A stretch of 64,000 nucleotides of DNA from Halomonas sp. THAF5a (lineage in GTDB: Bacteria > Pseudomonadota > Gammaproteobacteria > Pseudomonadales > Halomonadaceae), in contig NZ_CP045417.1 in NCBI RefSeq assembly GCF_009363755.1, positions 1,364,001 through 1,428,000 of the forward strand, read 5' to 3'. How positions within the stretch are numbered: the first letter of the stretch is position 1; each line of letters begins with the position of its first letter. Shown piece by piece: positions 1 to 9,782 of this stretch. The translations under genes and the position numbers were made by a program. Below the pieces are notes generated by a model. The model made no database searches, was not told where the DNA came from, and was given only the letters and a program-made list of their open reading frames with translations.

Positions 1-117
1 GGCTCGATCATCGCCTTCCACCTCCACCGCCACGACCTCGCGCCGGAGGCGCTCGGGGTGGTCTGTTCCTTCGGCGCGGGCTACAGTGCCGGCAGCGTGG
101 TGGTGCGTCGCCAGTGA
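1..117 (+). CDS. 3' end of a beta-ketoacyl-ACP synthase III-like gene (partial)
   Basis: An open frame enters from the left edge and encodes 38 residues before TGA at 115-117. The tail reads [19 protein letters not shown], which resembles the C-terminal glycine-rich strand of FabH-type condensing enzymes that extend acyl-ACP in fatty acid synthesis. The catalytic residues lie outside the window, so the family call rests on this tail alone. The next gene starts 65 bases later on the same strand. Confidence 0.55.
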   Translation, partial: GSIIAFHLHRHDLAPEALGVVCSFGAGYSAGSVVVRRQ

Positions 118-182
118 GCGTCAAGACAACAACCGCAGGGAGGCGATAGTGCCCGATGAATGGACATGAGAGGCAAGGAACG

Positions 183-950
183 ATGAGCGGCATGATGGCC
201 CGGTGGATGGGGCGCGGGGCCCTGCTGGTGTCGCTGGCGGTGCTGACCGGCTGCGCCAGCAGCGGCGAGCTTCACGAGCGCCATCCCGACGATCCCTGGG
301 AGGGCTTCAACCGCAAGGTCTTCGCCTTCAACGAGGTGGTCGATCGCTACGCCCTCAAGCCGGCCGCCCAGGGCTATCGCTTCATCACGCCGGATCCCGT
401 GGAGACGGGCGTGGGCAATTTCTTCTCCAACCTCGGCGAGATCCGCACCACCCTGAACAGCCTGCTGCAGGGCAAGGGCACCAACGCCAGCGTGGCCACC
501 GGGCGCTTCTTGATCAATACCACCGTCGGCATCGGCGGGCTCTTCGACGTCGCCACGCGAATGGACATCACCGGCCGCGAGGAGGACTTCGGCCAGACCC
601 TCGGCGCCTGGGGCGTGGGGGAGGGGGCCTACCTGGTGCTGCCGCTGCTGGGGCCGAGCACGGTGCGCGACACCGCGGGGCTGCCGGTGGACAGGGCCAC
701 CGATCCGGTCACCTACGTGGAAGACGACGCGGTTCGCTACGGACTGCGCGCCCTCGACGTGATCGATACCCGGGCCGGGCTGCTCGACCAGGAAGCGCTG
801 ATCCGCGGCGATCGCTACAGCTTCATCCGCGATGCCTACCTGCAGCAGCGTCGCTTCGAGGTCAACGACGGCCAGCTGGACGAGGATCCCTTCGCCAGCG
901 ACGAGTTCGACTTCGACGGGGCGGATTTCGACGACGCCTTCGCCGAGTGA
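183..950 (+). CDS. mlaA: MlaA (VacJ) outer-membrane lipoprotein of the Mla phospholipid system
   Basis: MlaA sits in the outer membrane and passes mislocalised outer-leaflet phospholipid to periplasmic MlaC for return to the inner membrane. The protein has a lipoprotein signal ending in LTGC (Cys24 from this start), then the family motif DPWEGFNRKVFAFNE and later LPLLGPSTVRDTAG. The length of 255 residues is normal. I prefer ATG 183, preceded by AAGGAA, over ATG 156, which would lengthen the signal peptide. The acidic tail, rich in Asp and Phe, is common in halophile proteins. The other mla genes are not nearby, which is usual for mlaA. It is followed 12 bases later by the phosphatase gene. 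Confidence 0.93.
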   Translation: MSGMMARWMGRGALLVSLAVLTGCASSGELHERHPDDPWEGFNRKVFAFNEVVDRYALKPAAQGYRFITPDPVETGVGNFFSNLGEIRTTLNSLLQGKGTNASVATGRFLINTTVGIGGLFDVATRMDITGREEDFGQTLGAWGVGEGAYLVLPLLGPSTVRDTAGLPVDRATDPVTYVEDDAVRYGLRALDVIDTRAGLLDQEALIRGDRYSFIRDAYLQQRRFEVNDGQLDEDPFASDEFDFDGADFDDAFAE

Positions 951-962
951 GGCCATGACCGA

Positions 963-2177
963 ATGCCACCAGCCAAGCAACTGATCGGAGTGATCGATGT
1001 CCCGGGGCCGGAGCGCGACGCTCTGGCGCGGACCATCGCCCGTGACGACCTGGCGGTGTACGCCGCCTCCGGGATCGAGGAACTGCCGCCGGAGACGGCG
1101 CTCATCGTCGCCCACGCCCGGGCGGTGTCCCGCGCCGACTGGGAGCGCCTGGCCGAGCGGCTGCCGACCCTGGTGGTCAGCGACAATCGCCAGGATGCCG
1201 ACCTGCTGAAGGCGGTGGAGGCGGGGCTGGTGGACTACATCATCGACCCGCTGCGCCACGGCTCGCTCCTGCGGCGCATGATCGTCAAGGCCATCGAGGT
1301 GCATCGGCTGGCCGCCGAGCGGGAGCGCGACCGGGCGAGGCTGGCCCATCTCAACGAGAACCTCGAGGAGCTCAACGAGAGCCTCGAGACCCACCTGGCG
1401 ATGCTGCGTCTCGATCAGCAGGCCGGCGGCCAGATCCAGCGCAAGCTGCTGCCGCCTCGCCCCCAGACGCTGCAGGATGTGACCTTCGACTACTGGCTGG
1501 CGCCCTCGCTCTACCTCTCCGGGGACTTCCTCGACTTCCAGGCCTTCGACGAGCGCTACAGCCTCTTCTACTTCGCCGACGTCTCGGGTCACGGGGCCTC
1601 CTCGGCCTTCGTCACCGTGCTGCTGAAGTACCTCTCCAATCGCTGGCGGCAGGAGTGGGATGGCGAACATCCCGAGCGACTGGCGCCGCGCTGGCTGGCG
1701 GCGCTCAATCGCGAGCTGCTGGACGCCGGCATCGGCAAGCACGCCACCTTGTTCGTCGGGGTGATTGACCACCGGCGCCGATATCTCCACTATTCTCTCG
1801 GCGCCCAGCTCCCCATGCCGCTGCTGGTGGCCGATGGCGAGGTTCAGGTGCTGCCCGGCGAGGGGATGCCGGTCGGGCTCTTTCCCGGGGTCGACTACCC
1901 GAGCCTGGGGTGTCCGCTGCCGGAGAACTTTCGGCTGTGGCTCTGTTCGGATGGAATACTGGAGTGCCTTCCGGGGGAGACCCTGGAAGGGCGGCTCAGG
2001 GAGCTCGAGCGGCGGGTCCTGGCCAGCGCGACGCTGGAGGATCTGCGTGGCAGTCTTGCGCTGGCGCACCTGGCCGACGATGATGAAGTCGTGGCCCATA
2101 GCGCTCCAGGGCATGAGGAGCTGCCGGACGACCTGACGATCATGGTGTTGAGCGGATTTGGCAATGATAAATCATGA
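963..2177 (+). CDS. Receiver-like/SpoIIE-type PP2C phosphatase (RsbU/HsbR-like)
   Basis: A predicted regulator of a partner-switching pathway that would dephosphorylate the STAS protein encoded next to it. Residues 1-115 resemble a response-regulator receiver, but the strand that should end in the phospho-acceptor Asp reads ALIVAHARAV, so phosphorylation there looks impossible. A coiled coil follows at about 115-160, then a SpoIIE phosphatase domain from about 165 with metal-binding SGDFLDF (186-192), DVSGHG (206-211) and a C-terminal DDLTIMVLS. The length is 404 residues. The gene overlaps the STAS gene by 14 bases. The order mlaA, phosphatase, STAS, tal also occurs, as I recall, in Pseudomonas aeruginosa (PA2800-PA2796). 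The final output is unknown. Confidence 0.85.
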   Translation: MPPAKQLIGVIDVPGPERDALARTIARDDLAVYAASGIEELPPETALIVAHARAVSRADWERLAERLPTLVVSDNRQDADLLKAVEAGLVDYIIDPLRHGSLLRRMIVKAIEVHRLAAERERDRARLAHLNENLEELNESLETHLAMLRLDQQAGGQIQRKLLPPRPQTLQDVTFDYWLAPSLYLSGDFLDFQAFDERYSLFYFADVSGHGASSAFVTVLLKYLSNRWRQEWDGEHPERLAPRWLAALNRELLDAGIGKHATLFVGVIDHRRRYLHYSLGAQLPMPLLVADGEVQVLPGEGMPVGLFPGVDYPSLGCPLPENFRLWLCSDGILECLPGETLEGRLRELERRVLASATLEDLRGSLALAHLADDDEVVAHSAPGHEELPDDLTIMVLSGFGNDKS

Positions 2178-2673
2178 GGGCCGCATCAAGGCAGCATTCG
2201 CATCGGGTGTCTTCGTCCTCAAGCTATGCGGGGACGTGCGCCTGACCCTCTGCGCGACCCTGGACCGCCAGGCCCAGCAGCTCGCCGAGACGCCGGGGCT
2301 CGAGACGCTGATCATCGATCTGAGAGACACCACCAACGTGGATTCCACCGCCCTGGGTTTTCTGGCCAAGGTGGCCATGGCGGTGCAGGGGCGCGTCAGC
2401 GAACCGCCGACCATCATCGCCGACAATCCCGACGTCCAGCGCATGCTGGACGTCATGGGGTTCTCGCGAATCTTCACCCTGGTGGAGTCGCCGATCACCG
2501 AGGCTCGCGACCTCCGCGACCTGCCCGAGATCCCCACCGACGTGGAGGAGACCCGCCAGCGGGTGCTCGAGGCGCACCGCATCCTGATGCGCCTCAACGA
2601 GCACAATCGCGAGGAGTTCCAGCCGCTGGTGGAGATGCTCGAGGCCCAGCAGGCCGCCTCCCACGGCTCCTAA
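2164..2673 (+). CDS. STAS-domain anti-anti-sigma factor
   Basis: A predicted phospho-switch protein of a partner-switching module. The STAS core spans about residues 15-110, with the conserved phosphorylation loop IIDLRDTTNVDSTALGFL (the Ser or Thr after VD is the usual target). A C-terminal helical extension to residue 169 is rich in Arg and Glu. The start could be TTG 2158 or ATG 2164; both overlap the phosphatase gene, implying translational coupling, and I chose ATG. The cognate anti-sigma or kinase is not in the window. Downstream lies a perfect 24-bp palindrome and then the convergent tal gene. Confidence 0.85.
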   Translation: MINHEGRIKAAFASGVFVLKLCGDVRLTLCATLDRQAQQLAETPGLETLIIDLRDTTNVDSTALGFLAKVAMAVQGRVSEPPTIIADNPDVQRMLDVMGFSRIFTLVESPITEARDLRDLPEIPTDVEETRQRVLEAHRILMRLNEHNREEFQPLVEMLEAQQAASHGS

Positions 2674-2685
2674 ACCGGCCGCCCT

Positions 2686-2709
2686 GCGCCCGATGCCGGC
2701 ATCGGGCGC
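2686..2709. terminator. Perfect 24-bp palindrome between convergent genes
   Basis: Twelve-base arms (from GCGCCCGATG on the left) pair perfectly with no loop and fall 13 bases after the STAS stop codon, between it and the convergent tal gene. There is no T-run, so it is at best a weak or bidirectional terminator or mRNA-protecting stem. Confidence 0.4.
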
Positions 2710-2789
2710 GTCTCACGTCGGTTTCGCTACGCCTCCCGGGCTCCGTGCCCTCCCAGGGTCTCCTGCGCGGCCCGGCGTCTCGAGGTCCC

Positions 2790-3728
2790 TCAGCCCTGGC
2801 GGAGCTCCGCCAGCAGCGCCTCCAGCTTGCGCTGGTCGGCCATGAACTTGCGGATGCCCTCGGCGAGCTTCTCGGTGGCCATGGCGTCCTCGTTCATCGC
2901 CCAGCGGAACTCGGCCTCATCCTGCGGCTCCGGCGCGCGGGTCTCCGCGTCCAGCGGCGTCAGCCGGCGCGTCAGCGTACCGCTCGTGCCGGCCAGTTCC
3001 TCCAGCAGCGCCGGGGAGATGGTCAGCCGGTCGCAGCCCGACAGGGCGAGGATCTCGCCGCTGTTGCGGAAGCTGGCGCCCATCACGATGGTGTCATAGC
3101 CGTGGCCCTTGAAGTGCTCGTAGATGCGCTTGACCGACTGCACGCCCGGATCGCGGTCGCCGGCGAAATCGGCCTCGGGATCCTGGGCCTTGTGCCAGTC
3201 GAGGATGCGCCCCACGAAGGGGGAGACTAGGGTCGCGCCGGCATCGGCGCAGGCCTGGGCCTGGGCGAAGCTGAACAGCAGGGTCAGGTTGGTGTGGATG
3301 CCCTCGCGCTCGAGGATCCGGGCGGCGCGGATCCCCTCCCAGGTGGCCGCGACCTTGATCAGGATCCGCTCGGGGCCGACCCCGTGACGGCCGTAGCGCT
3401 CGATCAGCGCCCGGGCCCGCGCGAGGGTGGCGTCGGTATCGAAGGAGAGCCGCGCGCTGACCTCGGTGGAGACGTAGCCGGGCACCAGGGCGCTGATCTC
3501 GCTGCCGATCTCGACGGCCACGGTGTCCAGCGCATCATCGACGTCCGTGGCGTGGCGGGCGATCTCGGCCAGCCGCGCGCGGCGCCCCTCGTGCTGGGCC
3601 GCCTGCAGGATCAGCGAGGGATTGGTGGTGGCATCGGTCGGCTCGAAGCGGCGGATCGCGTCGAGATCGCCGGTGTCGGCCACCACGGTGGTCATGGTCT
3701 TGAGTTGTGAAAGCAGGTCGTCTGCCAT
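2790..3728 (-). CDS. tal: Transaldolase
   Basis: A cytosolic pentose-phosphate enzyme that moves a dihydroxyacetone unit between sedoheptulose 7-phosphate and glyceraldehyde 3-phosphate. The Schiff-base lysine is in [11 protein letters not shown] (Lys125). Other family landmarks are DATTNPSLI near residue 32, [11 protein letters not shown] and MGASFRN. The length of 312 residues fits the class of E. coli TalB. It is transcribed away from the efflux gene at 3886. The order relative to the STAS/phosphatase pair and mlaA appears conserved in other gammaproteobacteria, though tal is on the opposite strand here. Confidence 0.97.
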   Translation of the reverse strand: MADDLLSQLKTMTTVVADTGDLDAIRRFEPTDATTNPSLILQAAQHEGRRARLAEIARHATDVDDALDTVAVEIGSEISALVPGYVSTEVSARLSFDTDATLARARALIERYGRHGVGPERILIKVAATWEGIRAARILEREGIHTNLTLLFSFAQAQACADAGATLVSPFVGRILDWHKAQDPEADFAGDRDPGVQSVKRIYEHFKGHGYDTIVMGASFRNSGEILALSGCDRLTISPALLEELAGTSGTLTRRLTPLDAETRAPEPQDEAEFRWAMNEDAMATEKLAEGIRKFMADQRKLEALLAELRQG

Positions 3729-3885
3729 GGTGGGGTCCCTCCGGTTGTGATGGCGTTCACTCTAGCAAGGCGGCCAGGACGAATATAGGCGGTCGGGCCA
3801 GAGAGCGGCTTTTGGGTTATCATTAGCTCTCTATCTTTTGTCGCGATCCACTCCTTACTCTGCCAAGAGCCCTGTGGGAGGCGCC

Positions 3886-5088
3886 TTGTTGACCCTGGAT
3901 TCCCGGCGGGTGGCCCTGCTGGTCGCCGCCAATACCGCTTTGGCTCCCTTCGCCATCGATGCCTACCTGCCGGCCATGCCGGCCCTGGCCGAGGCCGTGG
4001 GGGAGAGTATCCATCACACCGAGCTGTCGATCAGCACCTTCCTGGCCGGCTTCGCCCTGGGCCAGCTCACCGGCGGCCCGCTCTCCGACCGGCTGGGCCG
4101 CAAGCCGGTCCTGCTCAGCGGCCTGGTGGTCTTCCTGCTGGCCAGCCTGATGCTGGCCACGGTGGGCAGCCTCGGCGAGCTGCTCGGCTGGCGCCTGGTA
4201 CAGGCGCTGGGCGGTGGCGCCTGCGTGGTCAACTCCGCGGCCATCGTGCGCGACTGCTTCCAGGGCCGCGAGGCGGCCAAGGTGATGTCGACGATGGCGA
4301 TGATCATGATGCTGGCGCCGCTGGCGGCGCCGGCGGTGGGCAGCGGGCTGCTCTACCTGGCCGACTGGTGGCTGATCTTCGTCTTCCTGGCGGTCTACGC
4401 GGCCTTCCTGCTCTGGCTGATGGGCACCAAGCTGCCCGAGACCCGCGCACCGGACGCCCCGGCGGCCTCGCCGCGCCAGGTGCTGCGCAACTACGCCAGC
4501 GTGCTGCGCCATCGCGAGGGGATGGGCTACGTGCTCGCTGTGGCCGCGACCTTCTCCGGCATGTTCGCCTTCATCACCGCCTCGCCGTTCCTCTATATCA
4601 GCCACTACGGCGTGTCGCCGGCGATCTATCCGGTGGTCTTCGGCGCCAACGTGGTCGTCATGGCGGCGTCGAACCGGCTGAACATTCGCCTGCTGCGCCG
4701 CCGCACCCCCCAGCAGAACATGCGCCTCGGCCTCGGCGTCCAGTTCGGTGTGGCCTGCTGCCTGACCCTGCTGGTGGCCTCCGGCCAGGACTCGCTTTTG
4801 ACCGTGGTGCCGCTGATCATGCTGTTCATGGGCATGGTCGGCCTGATCACGCCCAACGCCATCGCCTCGCTGCTCGAGCACTTCAGCCACATGAGCGCCA
4901 CGGCCACGGCGCTGCTGGGCAGCATTCAGTTCAGCTGCGGGGCGCTCGCGGGGGTGGTGGTGAGCGGCTTCGAGATCGACAGCGCCTGGCCCATGGTGAC
5001 GACCATGCTGGCGGTGTCGCTGGCCGGCAACCTGGCCCTGCGGGGGCTCGCCGGGCGTGCCGGTCGGGAGGCCACGACCGCCGCCTGA
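3886..5088 (+). CDS. Bcr/CflA-family MFS drug efflux transporter
   Basis: A twelve-helix major facilitator predicted to exchange protons for drugs at the inner membrane. The N-terminal stretch APFAIDAYLPAMP and the loop motif GPLSDRLGRKPVLL are typical of the Bcr/CflA drug:H+ antiporter group, as is the CVVNSAAIVRDCF segment in helix 4-5. I place the start at TTG 3886 because GGGAGG lies five bases upstream and this gives the usual 400 residues; a TTG at 3838 would add 16 residues without a ribosome site. The substrate cannot be read from sequence. The gene ends 117 bases before pstS, with the pst promoter in between. Confidence 0.85.
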   Translation: MLTLDSRRVALLVAANTALAPFAIDAYLPAMPALAEAVGESIHHTELSISTFLAGFALGQLTGGPLSDRLGRKPVLLSGLVVFLLASLMLATVGSLGELLGWRLVQALGGGACVVNSAAIVRDCFQGREAAKVMSTMAMIMMLAPLAAPAVGSGLLYLADWWLIFVFLAVYAAFLLWLMGTKLPETRAPDAPAASPRQVLRNYASVLRHREGMGYVLAVAATFSGMFAFITASPFLYISHYGVSPAIYPVVFGANVVVMAASNRLNIRLLRRRTPQQNMRLGLGVQFGVACCLTLLVASGQDSLLTVVPLIMLFMGMVGLITPNAIASLLEHFSHMSATATALLGSIQFSCGALAGVVVSGFEIDSAWPMVTTMLAVSLAGNLALRGLAGRAGREATTAA

Positions 5089-5126
5089 GCGGCGGCGGGG
5101 TGGCGCCGATGACGTCACCCTGCTGG

Positions 5127-5144
5127 CTGTCATGAAGCTGTCAC
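5127..5144 (+). promoter_or_regulatory. Pho box upstream of pstS
   Basis: CTGTCATGAAGCTGTCAC matches the E. coli Pho box pattern of two CTGTCA repeats 11 bases apart at about 16 of 18 positions. CAATGT at 5155-5160 is a possible -10 element. PhoB activation on phosphate starvation is the obvious reading. The PhoBR genes are not in the window. Confidence 0.85.
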
Positions 5145-5205
5145 TTTCCTGGGGCAATGTGTGTGTCGCGAAGGATGAATCCCTTTCTCGACAGGAGATC
5201 GCTCC

Positions 5206-6216
5206 ATGAACCGCATCCTCAAGACCACCGCCATCGCCGCCGCCGTCATGGGCGTGGCCACCGTGGCTCACGCCCGCGATCAGATCCGCATCGTCGGCTC
5301 CAGCACCGTCTACCCGTTCGCCAGCTACGTGACCGAGGAGTTCGGCGCGGTGACCGAGTACCCGACCCCGGTAATCGAGTCCACCGGCTCCGGCGGCGGC
5401 CTCCGCCTGTTCTGCAACGGCGTGGGTGAGGGTACTCCTGACATCACCAATGCCTCGCGCCGCATCAAGGCCTCCGAGGTGGAGCGCTGCATCGAGAACG
5501 GCGTGACCGACGTCACCGAGGTCAAGATCGGCTCCGACGGCATCGTCTTCGCCCAGTCCAGCACCAACGAGGGCGTCGACCTGACCCTCGAGCAGCTGTT
5601 CCTGGCCGTGGCCGCCAAGGTGCCGGTCGACGGCGAGCTGGTCGACAACCCCTACCAGAAGTGGAGCGACATCGACGCCGCCCTGCCGGATCGCGAGATC
5701 TCCGTCTACGGCCCGCCCAGTACCTCCGGCACCCGTGATGCCTTCGAGGAGCTGGTGATGGAAGCCGCCTCCGAGGAGATGGACGCCTATGGCGACGAGG
5801 CCTACACCGAGATTCGTGCCGACGGCGCCTACATCGACGCCGGCGAGAATGACAACCTGATCGTCCAGCGCCTCACCGAGGACACCGAGTCCTTCGGCAT
5901 CTTCGGCTACTCTTTCCTGGTCGAGAACCCCAACGCGCTGGTCGCTGCCACCATCGGCGGCGTCGAGGCCGAGCCCGAGGCGATCAGCTCCGGCGACTAC
6001 CCGATCGCTCGCTCGCTGTGGTTCTACGTCAAGAACCAGCACGCCGAGGCCGTGCCGCCGCTGTACGACTACGTCGACATGTTCGTCTCCGAGACCATGA
6101 TCGGCGAGGGCGGCTACCTGGGTGACCTGGGCCTGATCCCGCTGCCGGAAGCCGAGCGCGAGCAGACCCGCGACAAGGTCGCCGATCGCGCCAAGCTGCA
6201 GGTCTCCGATCTGTAA
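5206..6216 (+). CDS. pstS: Phosphate-binding periplasmic protein of the Pst ABC transporter
   Basis: The high-affinity phosphate receptor for the PstCAB transporter. A Sec signal peptide (cleavage near VAHA-RD, about residue 23) precedes the mature N-terminus IRIVGSSTVYPF. Phosphate-binding segments are visible: GSSTVYP, STGSGGG and PPSTSGTRDAF. The length is 336 residues. The protein is strongly acidic, as expected for a halophile periplasmic protein. It is first in pstSCAB and lies behind the Pho box; a strong stem-loop separates it from pstC. A binding protein of this kind also sets how far arsenate is excluded, which matters because arsenic genes follow. Confidence 0.96.
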   Translation: MNRILKTTAIAAAVMGVATVAHARDQIRIVGSSTVYPFASYVTEEFGAVTEYPTPVIESTGSGGGLRLFCNGVGEGTPDITNASRRIKASEVERCIENGVTDVTEVKIGSDGIVFAQSSTNEGVDLTLEQLFLAVAAKVPVDGELVDNPYQKWSDIDAALPDREISVYGPPSTSGTRDAFEELVMEAASEEMDAYGDEAYTEIRADGAYIDAGENDNLIVQRLTEDTESFGIFGYSFLVENPNALVAATIGGVEAEPEAISSGDYPIARSLWFYVKNQHAEAVPPLYDYVDMFVSETMIGEGGYLGDLGLIPLPEAEREQTRDKVADRAKLQVSDL

Positions 6217-6246
6217 GGGACCCCATCGGGCACGGATGCCTGACCC

Positions 6247-6272
6247 GGCCGGCAGCCCCTCGGCTGCCGGCC
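6247..6272 (+). promoter_or_regulatory. Stem-loop between pstS and pstC
   Basis: Eleven-base arms GGCCGGCAGCC and GGCTGCCGGCC pair perfectly around a CCTC loop, with no T-run. In this position it probably protects the pstS transcript end or partly attenuates pstC, giving more binding protein than permease. Confidence 0.6.
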
Positions 6273-6323
6273 GCTGCACGTTCCGACAGCCTGGCTGTCG
6301 ATGAAAGCCATCGAGAGAGCCCT

Positions 6324-7580
6324 ATGCAGACCGATCAACTCCTTCCACTGTTCAGCGGCGTGCTGCTGCTGCTGGGTCTGATAGCCTTCTTCCTGGGCCG
6401 TGCCAAGGCTGCGCGTGTGCGCGCCAGCGGCACGGCCATGCAAGCGCAGCCGGACCAGTACGCCTGGTTCGCCGTGCTCGCCACCGCCGGACCCGCCGTC
6501 ACGGTCGGCGCGGTGGGCGCCTTCGTGATGCTGTTGCTCGGCGCCCAGATTCCTACCCTCTACCTCCTGGCCGGCAGCCTGGTGGTAGCCGCCCTCGGGC
6601 TGATGGTGGGCATGCGCCAGGTGAGGCCCGACTTCCACGCGCGCCAGGCGATCGAGCGGGTGATCCGCTGGGTGCTCAAGGCCGCGGCCCTGATCTCCAT
6701 CCTGACCACCTTCGGTATCCTGATCTCGATCGTCTTCGAGGCGCTGCGCTTCTTCCAGATGCACAGCTTCTGGGAGTTCATTACCGGCACGGTCTGGAAC
6801 CCCGGCGCCAGCTTCCTGGCCGCCGCCGGTCGCGCCGAGGAGGGCGCCAGCGCCGCGCAGTTCGGCTCGGTGCCGCTGTTCGCCGGCACCTTCATGATTA
6901 CCGCCATCGCCATGCTGGTCGCGATCCCCATCGGCCTGCTGGCGGCGATCTATATGGCCGAGTTCGCTCCCCCGAAGGTGCGCACCCTGGCCAAGCCGAC
7001 CCTCGAGGTGCTGGCCGGCATCCCCACCGTGGTCTACGGCTTCTTCGCCGCCATCACCGTGGCGCCGATCATCGTCTCCATCGCCAACTTCTTCGGCCTG
7101 GACGCCGCCTTCAACAACGCCGTGGCGCCGGGCATCGTGATGGGCATCATGATCATCCCCTTCATCTCCTCGCTCTCCGACGACGTCATCAACTCGGTGC
7201 CGGACAGCATGCGCCAGGGCTCGCTGGCGCTGGGCATGACCCGGGGCGAGACCATCCGCGACGTGGTCATTCCGGCGGCGCTGCCGGGGATCATCTCCGC
7301 GTCGCTGCTGGCGGTCTCCCGCGCCCTGGGGGAGACCATGATCGTGGTGATGGCGGCGGGCATGCGGCCCAACCTCACCGCCAACCCGCTGGAGGACATG
7401 ACCACCGTGACGGTGCGCATCGTCGCCGCGCTCACCGGCGACCTGGAGTTCGAGAGTGCCGAGACCCTCTCCGCCTTCGCCCTGGGCCTGGTGCTCTTCG
7501 CCGTCACCCTCAGCCTGAACCTGGTGTCGGTGCTGATGATCCGTCGCTTCCGCGAGAAGTATCGCGTCAACAACCTGTAA
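6324..7580 (+). CDS. pstC: Phosphate ABC transporter permease PstC
   Basis: An inner-membrane permease subunit that pairs with PstA. At 418 residues it is longer than E. coli PstC because of an extended N-terminal region with three extra hydrophobic segments (about residues 1-110). The core permease domain carries the PstC-type FGSVPLFAGTFMITAIAMLVA and the ABC-binding loop with SRALGETMIVVMAAG. This long form is common in marine gammaproteobacteria. It lies 107 bases after pstS, with a stem-loop between, and 18 bases before pstA. Confidence 0.94.
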   Translation: MQTDQLLPLFSGVLLLLGLIAFFLGRAKAARVRASGTAMQAQPDQYAWFAVLATAGPAVTVGAVGAFVMLLLGAQIPTLYLLAGSLVVAALGLMVGMRQVRPDFHARQAIERVIRWVLKAAALISILTTFGILISIVFEALRFFQMHSFWEFITGTVWNPGASFLAAAGRAEEGASAAQFGSVPLFAGTFMITAIAMLVAIPIGLLAAIYMAEFAPPKVRTLAKPTLEVLAGIPTVVYGFFAAITVAPIIVSIANFFGLDAAFNNAVAPGIVMGIMIIPFISSLSDDVINSVPDSMRQGSLALGMTRGETIRDVVIPAALPGIISASLLAVSRALGETMIVVMAAGMRPNLTANPLEDMTTVTVRIVAALTGDLEFESAETLSAFALGLVLFAVTLSLNLVSVLMIRRFREKYRVNNL

Positions 7581-7598
7581 CGCCGAGGAATCGCCGAG

Positions 7599-8765
7599 AT
7601 GAGTCAAACCTTCGACGAGATCAGCACCCAGTTGCGCAAGCGCCACCGCCGCTCGGCGCGACTCAAGTGGATCTCCATGGGCGCCCTGGGGCTGGCCGGC
7701 CTGTTCCTCCTGTGGTTCTTCTCCGACATGCTGGGCAAGGGCCTGCCGGCCTTCCAGCAGGCGCAGATCCAGGTGGAGATCGACTACAACGAGGATGCAA
7801 GCCGCATGGGGCGTGCCGCCCTGGATCCTGAGGTGTCGCGTCTGGTCAGCCGCACCTTCGAGCGCCTGATCCCGGTGCAGATCCGCGAGAATCCCGCGCT
7901 GCTGGGTACCACCGAGACCCGCTGGGTGCTCGCCGACGGTGAGGTCGACCAGTACCTCAAGGGGCATCGCCACAAGCTGAACGAGGCCCAGCAGGCCCTG
8001 ATCGACGAGCTGGCGGCCGAGGGGCGCGTCGAGCTGAGGTTCAATACCACCTTCTTTACCACCGGCGACTCCAAGATGCCGGAGGCCTCGGGCATCCTCT
8101 CCGCCGCGGTGGGTACGGTGATGACCATGCTGGTGACGCTGGCCATCGCTTTCCCCATCGGGGTGATGACGGCGGTCTACCTGGAGGAGTTCGCGCCGGA
8201 CAACCGCTTCACCCAGGCCATCGAGATCAACATCAACAACCTGGCGGCGATCCCCTCGATCCTGTTCGGTCTGCTGGGCCTGGCGATCTTCATCAACTTC
8301 TTCGGGGTGCCGCGCTCCTCACCGCTGGTGGGCGGCATGACGCTGGCGCTGATGACCCTGCCGGTGATCATCATCGCCACCCGCACGGCGCTGCGCAGCG
8401 TGCCGGACTCCATCCGCCACGCCGCCTTCGGGGTCGGCTGCTCGCGCTGGCAGGTCGTGCGCGACCACGTGCTGCCGCTGGCCATGCCCGGCATCATGAC
8501 CGGCTCGATCATCGGCCTGGCCCAGGCCATGGGCGAGACCGCGCCGCTGATCATCGTCGGCATGGTGGCCTTCATCCCCGACGTCTCGGCTTCCCTGACC
8601 GAGGCCGCCACCGTGCTGCCGGCGCAGGTCTTCACCTGGGCGGGTGAGCCCGAGAAGGCATTCGTCGAGAAGACCGCGGGCGGTATCCTGGTCCTGCTGG
8701 CGATCCTGATCTTCCTCAACGCCACCGCCGTCATCCTGCGCAAGAAATTCGAGCGTCGCTGGTAA
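7599..8765 (+). CDS. pstA: Phosphate ABC transporter permease PstA
   Basis: The second permease subunit. After one N-terminal membrane helix (about residues 25-43) there is a periplasmic insert of about 120 residues, then the permease core with [29 protein letters not shown] and the ATPase-docking segment [15 protein letters not shown]. The insert makes it longer (388 residues) than the E. coli protein. It is followed 11 bases later by pstB. Confidence 0.94.
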   Translation: MSQTFDEISTQLRKRHRRSARLKWISMGALGLAGLFLLWFFSDMLGKGLPAFQQAQIQVEIDYNEDASRMGRAALDPEVSRLVSRTFERLIPVQIRENPALLGTTETRWVLADGEVDQYLKGHRHKLNEAQQALIDELAAEGRVELRFNTTFFTTGDSKMPEASGILSAAVGTVMTMLVTLAIAFPIGVMTAVYLEEFAPDNRFTQAIEININNLAAIPSILFGLLGLAIFINFFGVPRSSPLVGGMTLALMTLPVIIIATRTALRSVPDSIRHAAFGVGCSRWQVVRDHVLPLAMPGIMTGSIIGLAQAMGETAPLIIVGMVAFIPDVSASLTEAATVLPAQVFTWAGEPEKAFVEKTAGGILVLLAILIFLNATAVILRKKFERRW

Positions 8766-8776
8766 GCCCGCGCGCC

Positions 8777-9634
<858 letters not shown>

Positions 9635-9657
9635 TGGCCGCGCGCGCGTGACGGTTC

Positions 9658-9684
9658 GACGGGGAGGCCACTGGCCTCCCCGTC
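9658..9684 (+). terminator. Terminator stem after pstB
   Basis: A 13-base arm containing GACGGGGAGGCCA pairs perfectly with its complement around a single C. The downstream sequence has only short T stretches (GTCGTTTG). It separates pstSCAB from the arsenic genes. Confidence 0.7.
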
Positions 9685-9695
9685 GTCGTTTGTGG

Positions 9696-9713
9696 CTGTC
9701 ATCGAGGTGTCAT
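9696..9713 (+). promoter_or_regulatory. Pho-box-like site upstream of gap-arsJ
   Basis: CTGTCATCGAGGTGTCAT keeps both TGTCA half-sites 11 bases apart but matches the E. coli pattern at only about 13 of 18 positions. It lies just downstream of the pst terminator and about 70 bases before the gap start codon. If real, it would raise arsenate detoxification when phosphate uptake is induced. Confidence 0.4.
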
Positions 9714-9722
9714 CGATCTCGA

Positions 9723-9746
9723 ATATATATGGTTTGTCGTATATAT
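9723..9746. promoter_or_regulatory. Putative ArsR-type operator of gap-arsJ
   Basis: An AT-rich dyad in a GC-rich neighbourhood: ATATATG, six bases, CGTATAT. The core ATATGGTTTGTCGTATAT recurs with few changes in front of acr3 (ATATGGATTATCATATAT on the minus strand). Placement at the promoter of two separate arsenic transcription units suggests an arsenic-responsive repressor site. Confidence 0.6.
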
Positions 9747-9782
9747 TGGCGACGACATTGTTCACGACCAGGAGAGCGCCCC

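Noticed and set aside
81..2114. A 677-codon open frame on the minus strand opposite mlaA and the phosphatase gene
   Set aside because: It is antisense to two genes with clear domains, is rich in Gln, Val, Gly and Arg as frame shadows are in GC-rich DNA, and has no family features. The same applies to long antisense frames at 3823-6279, 6114-7973 and 20366-22390.
2686..2709. The 24-bp palindrome as a regulator site
   Set aside because: It lies between convergent genes far from any promoter, so a transcript-end function is more likely.
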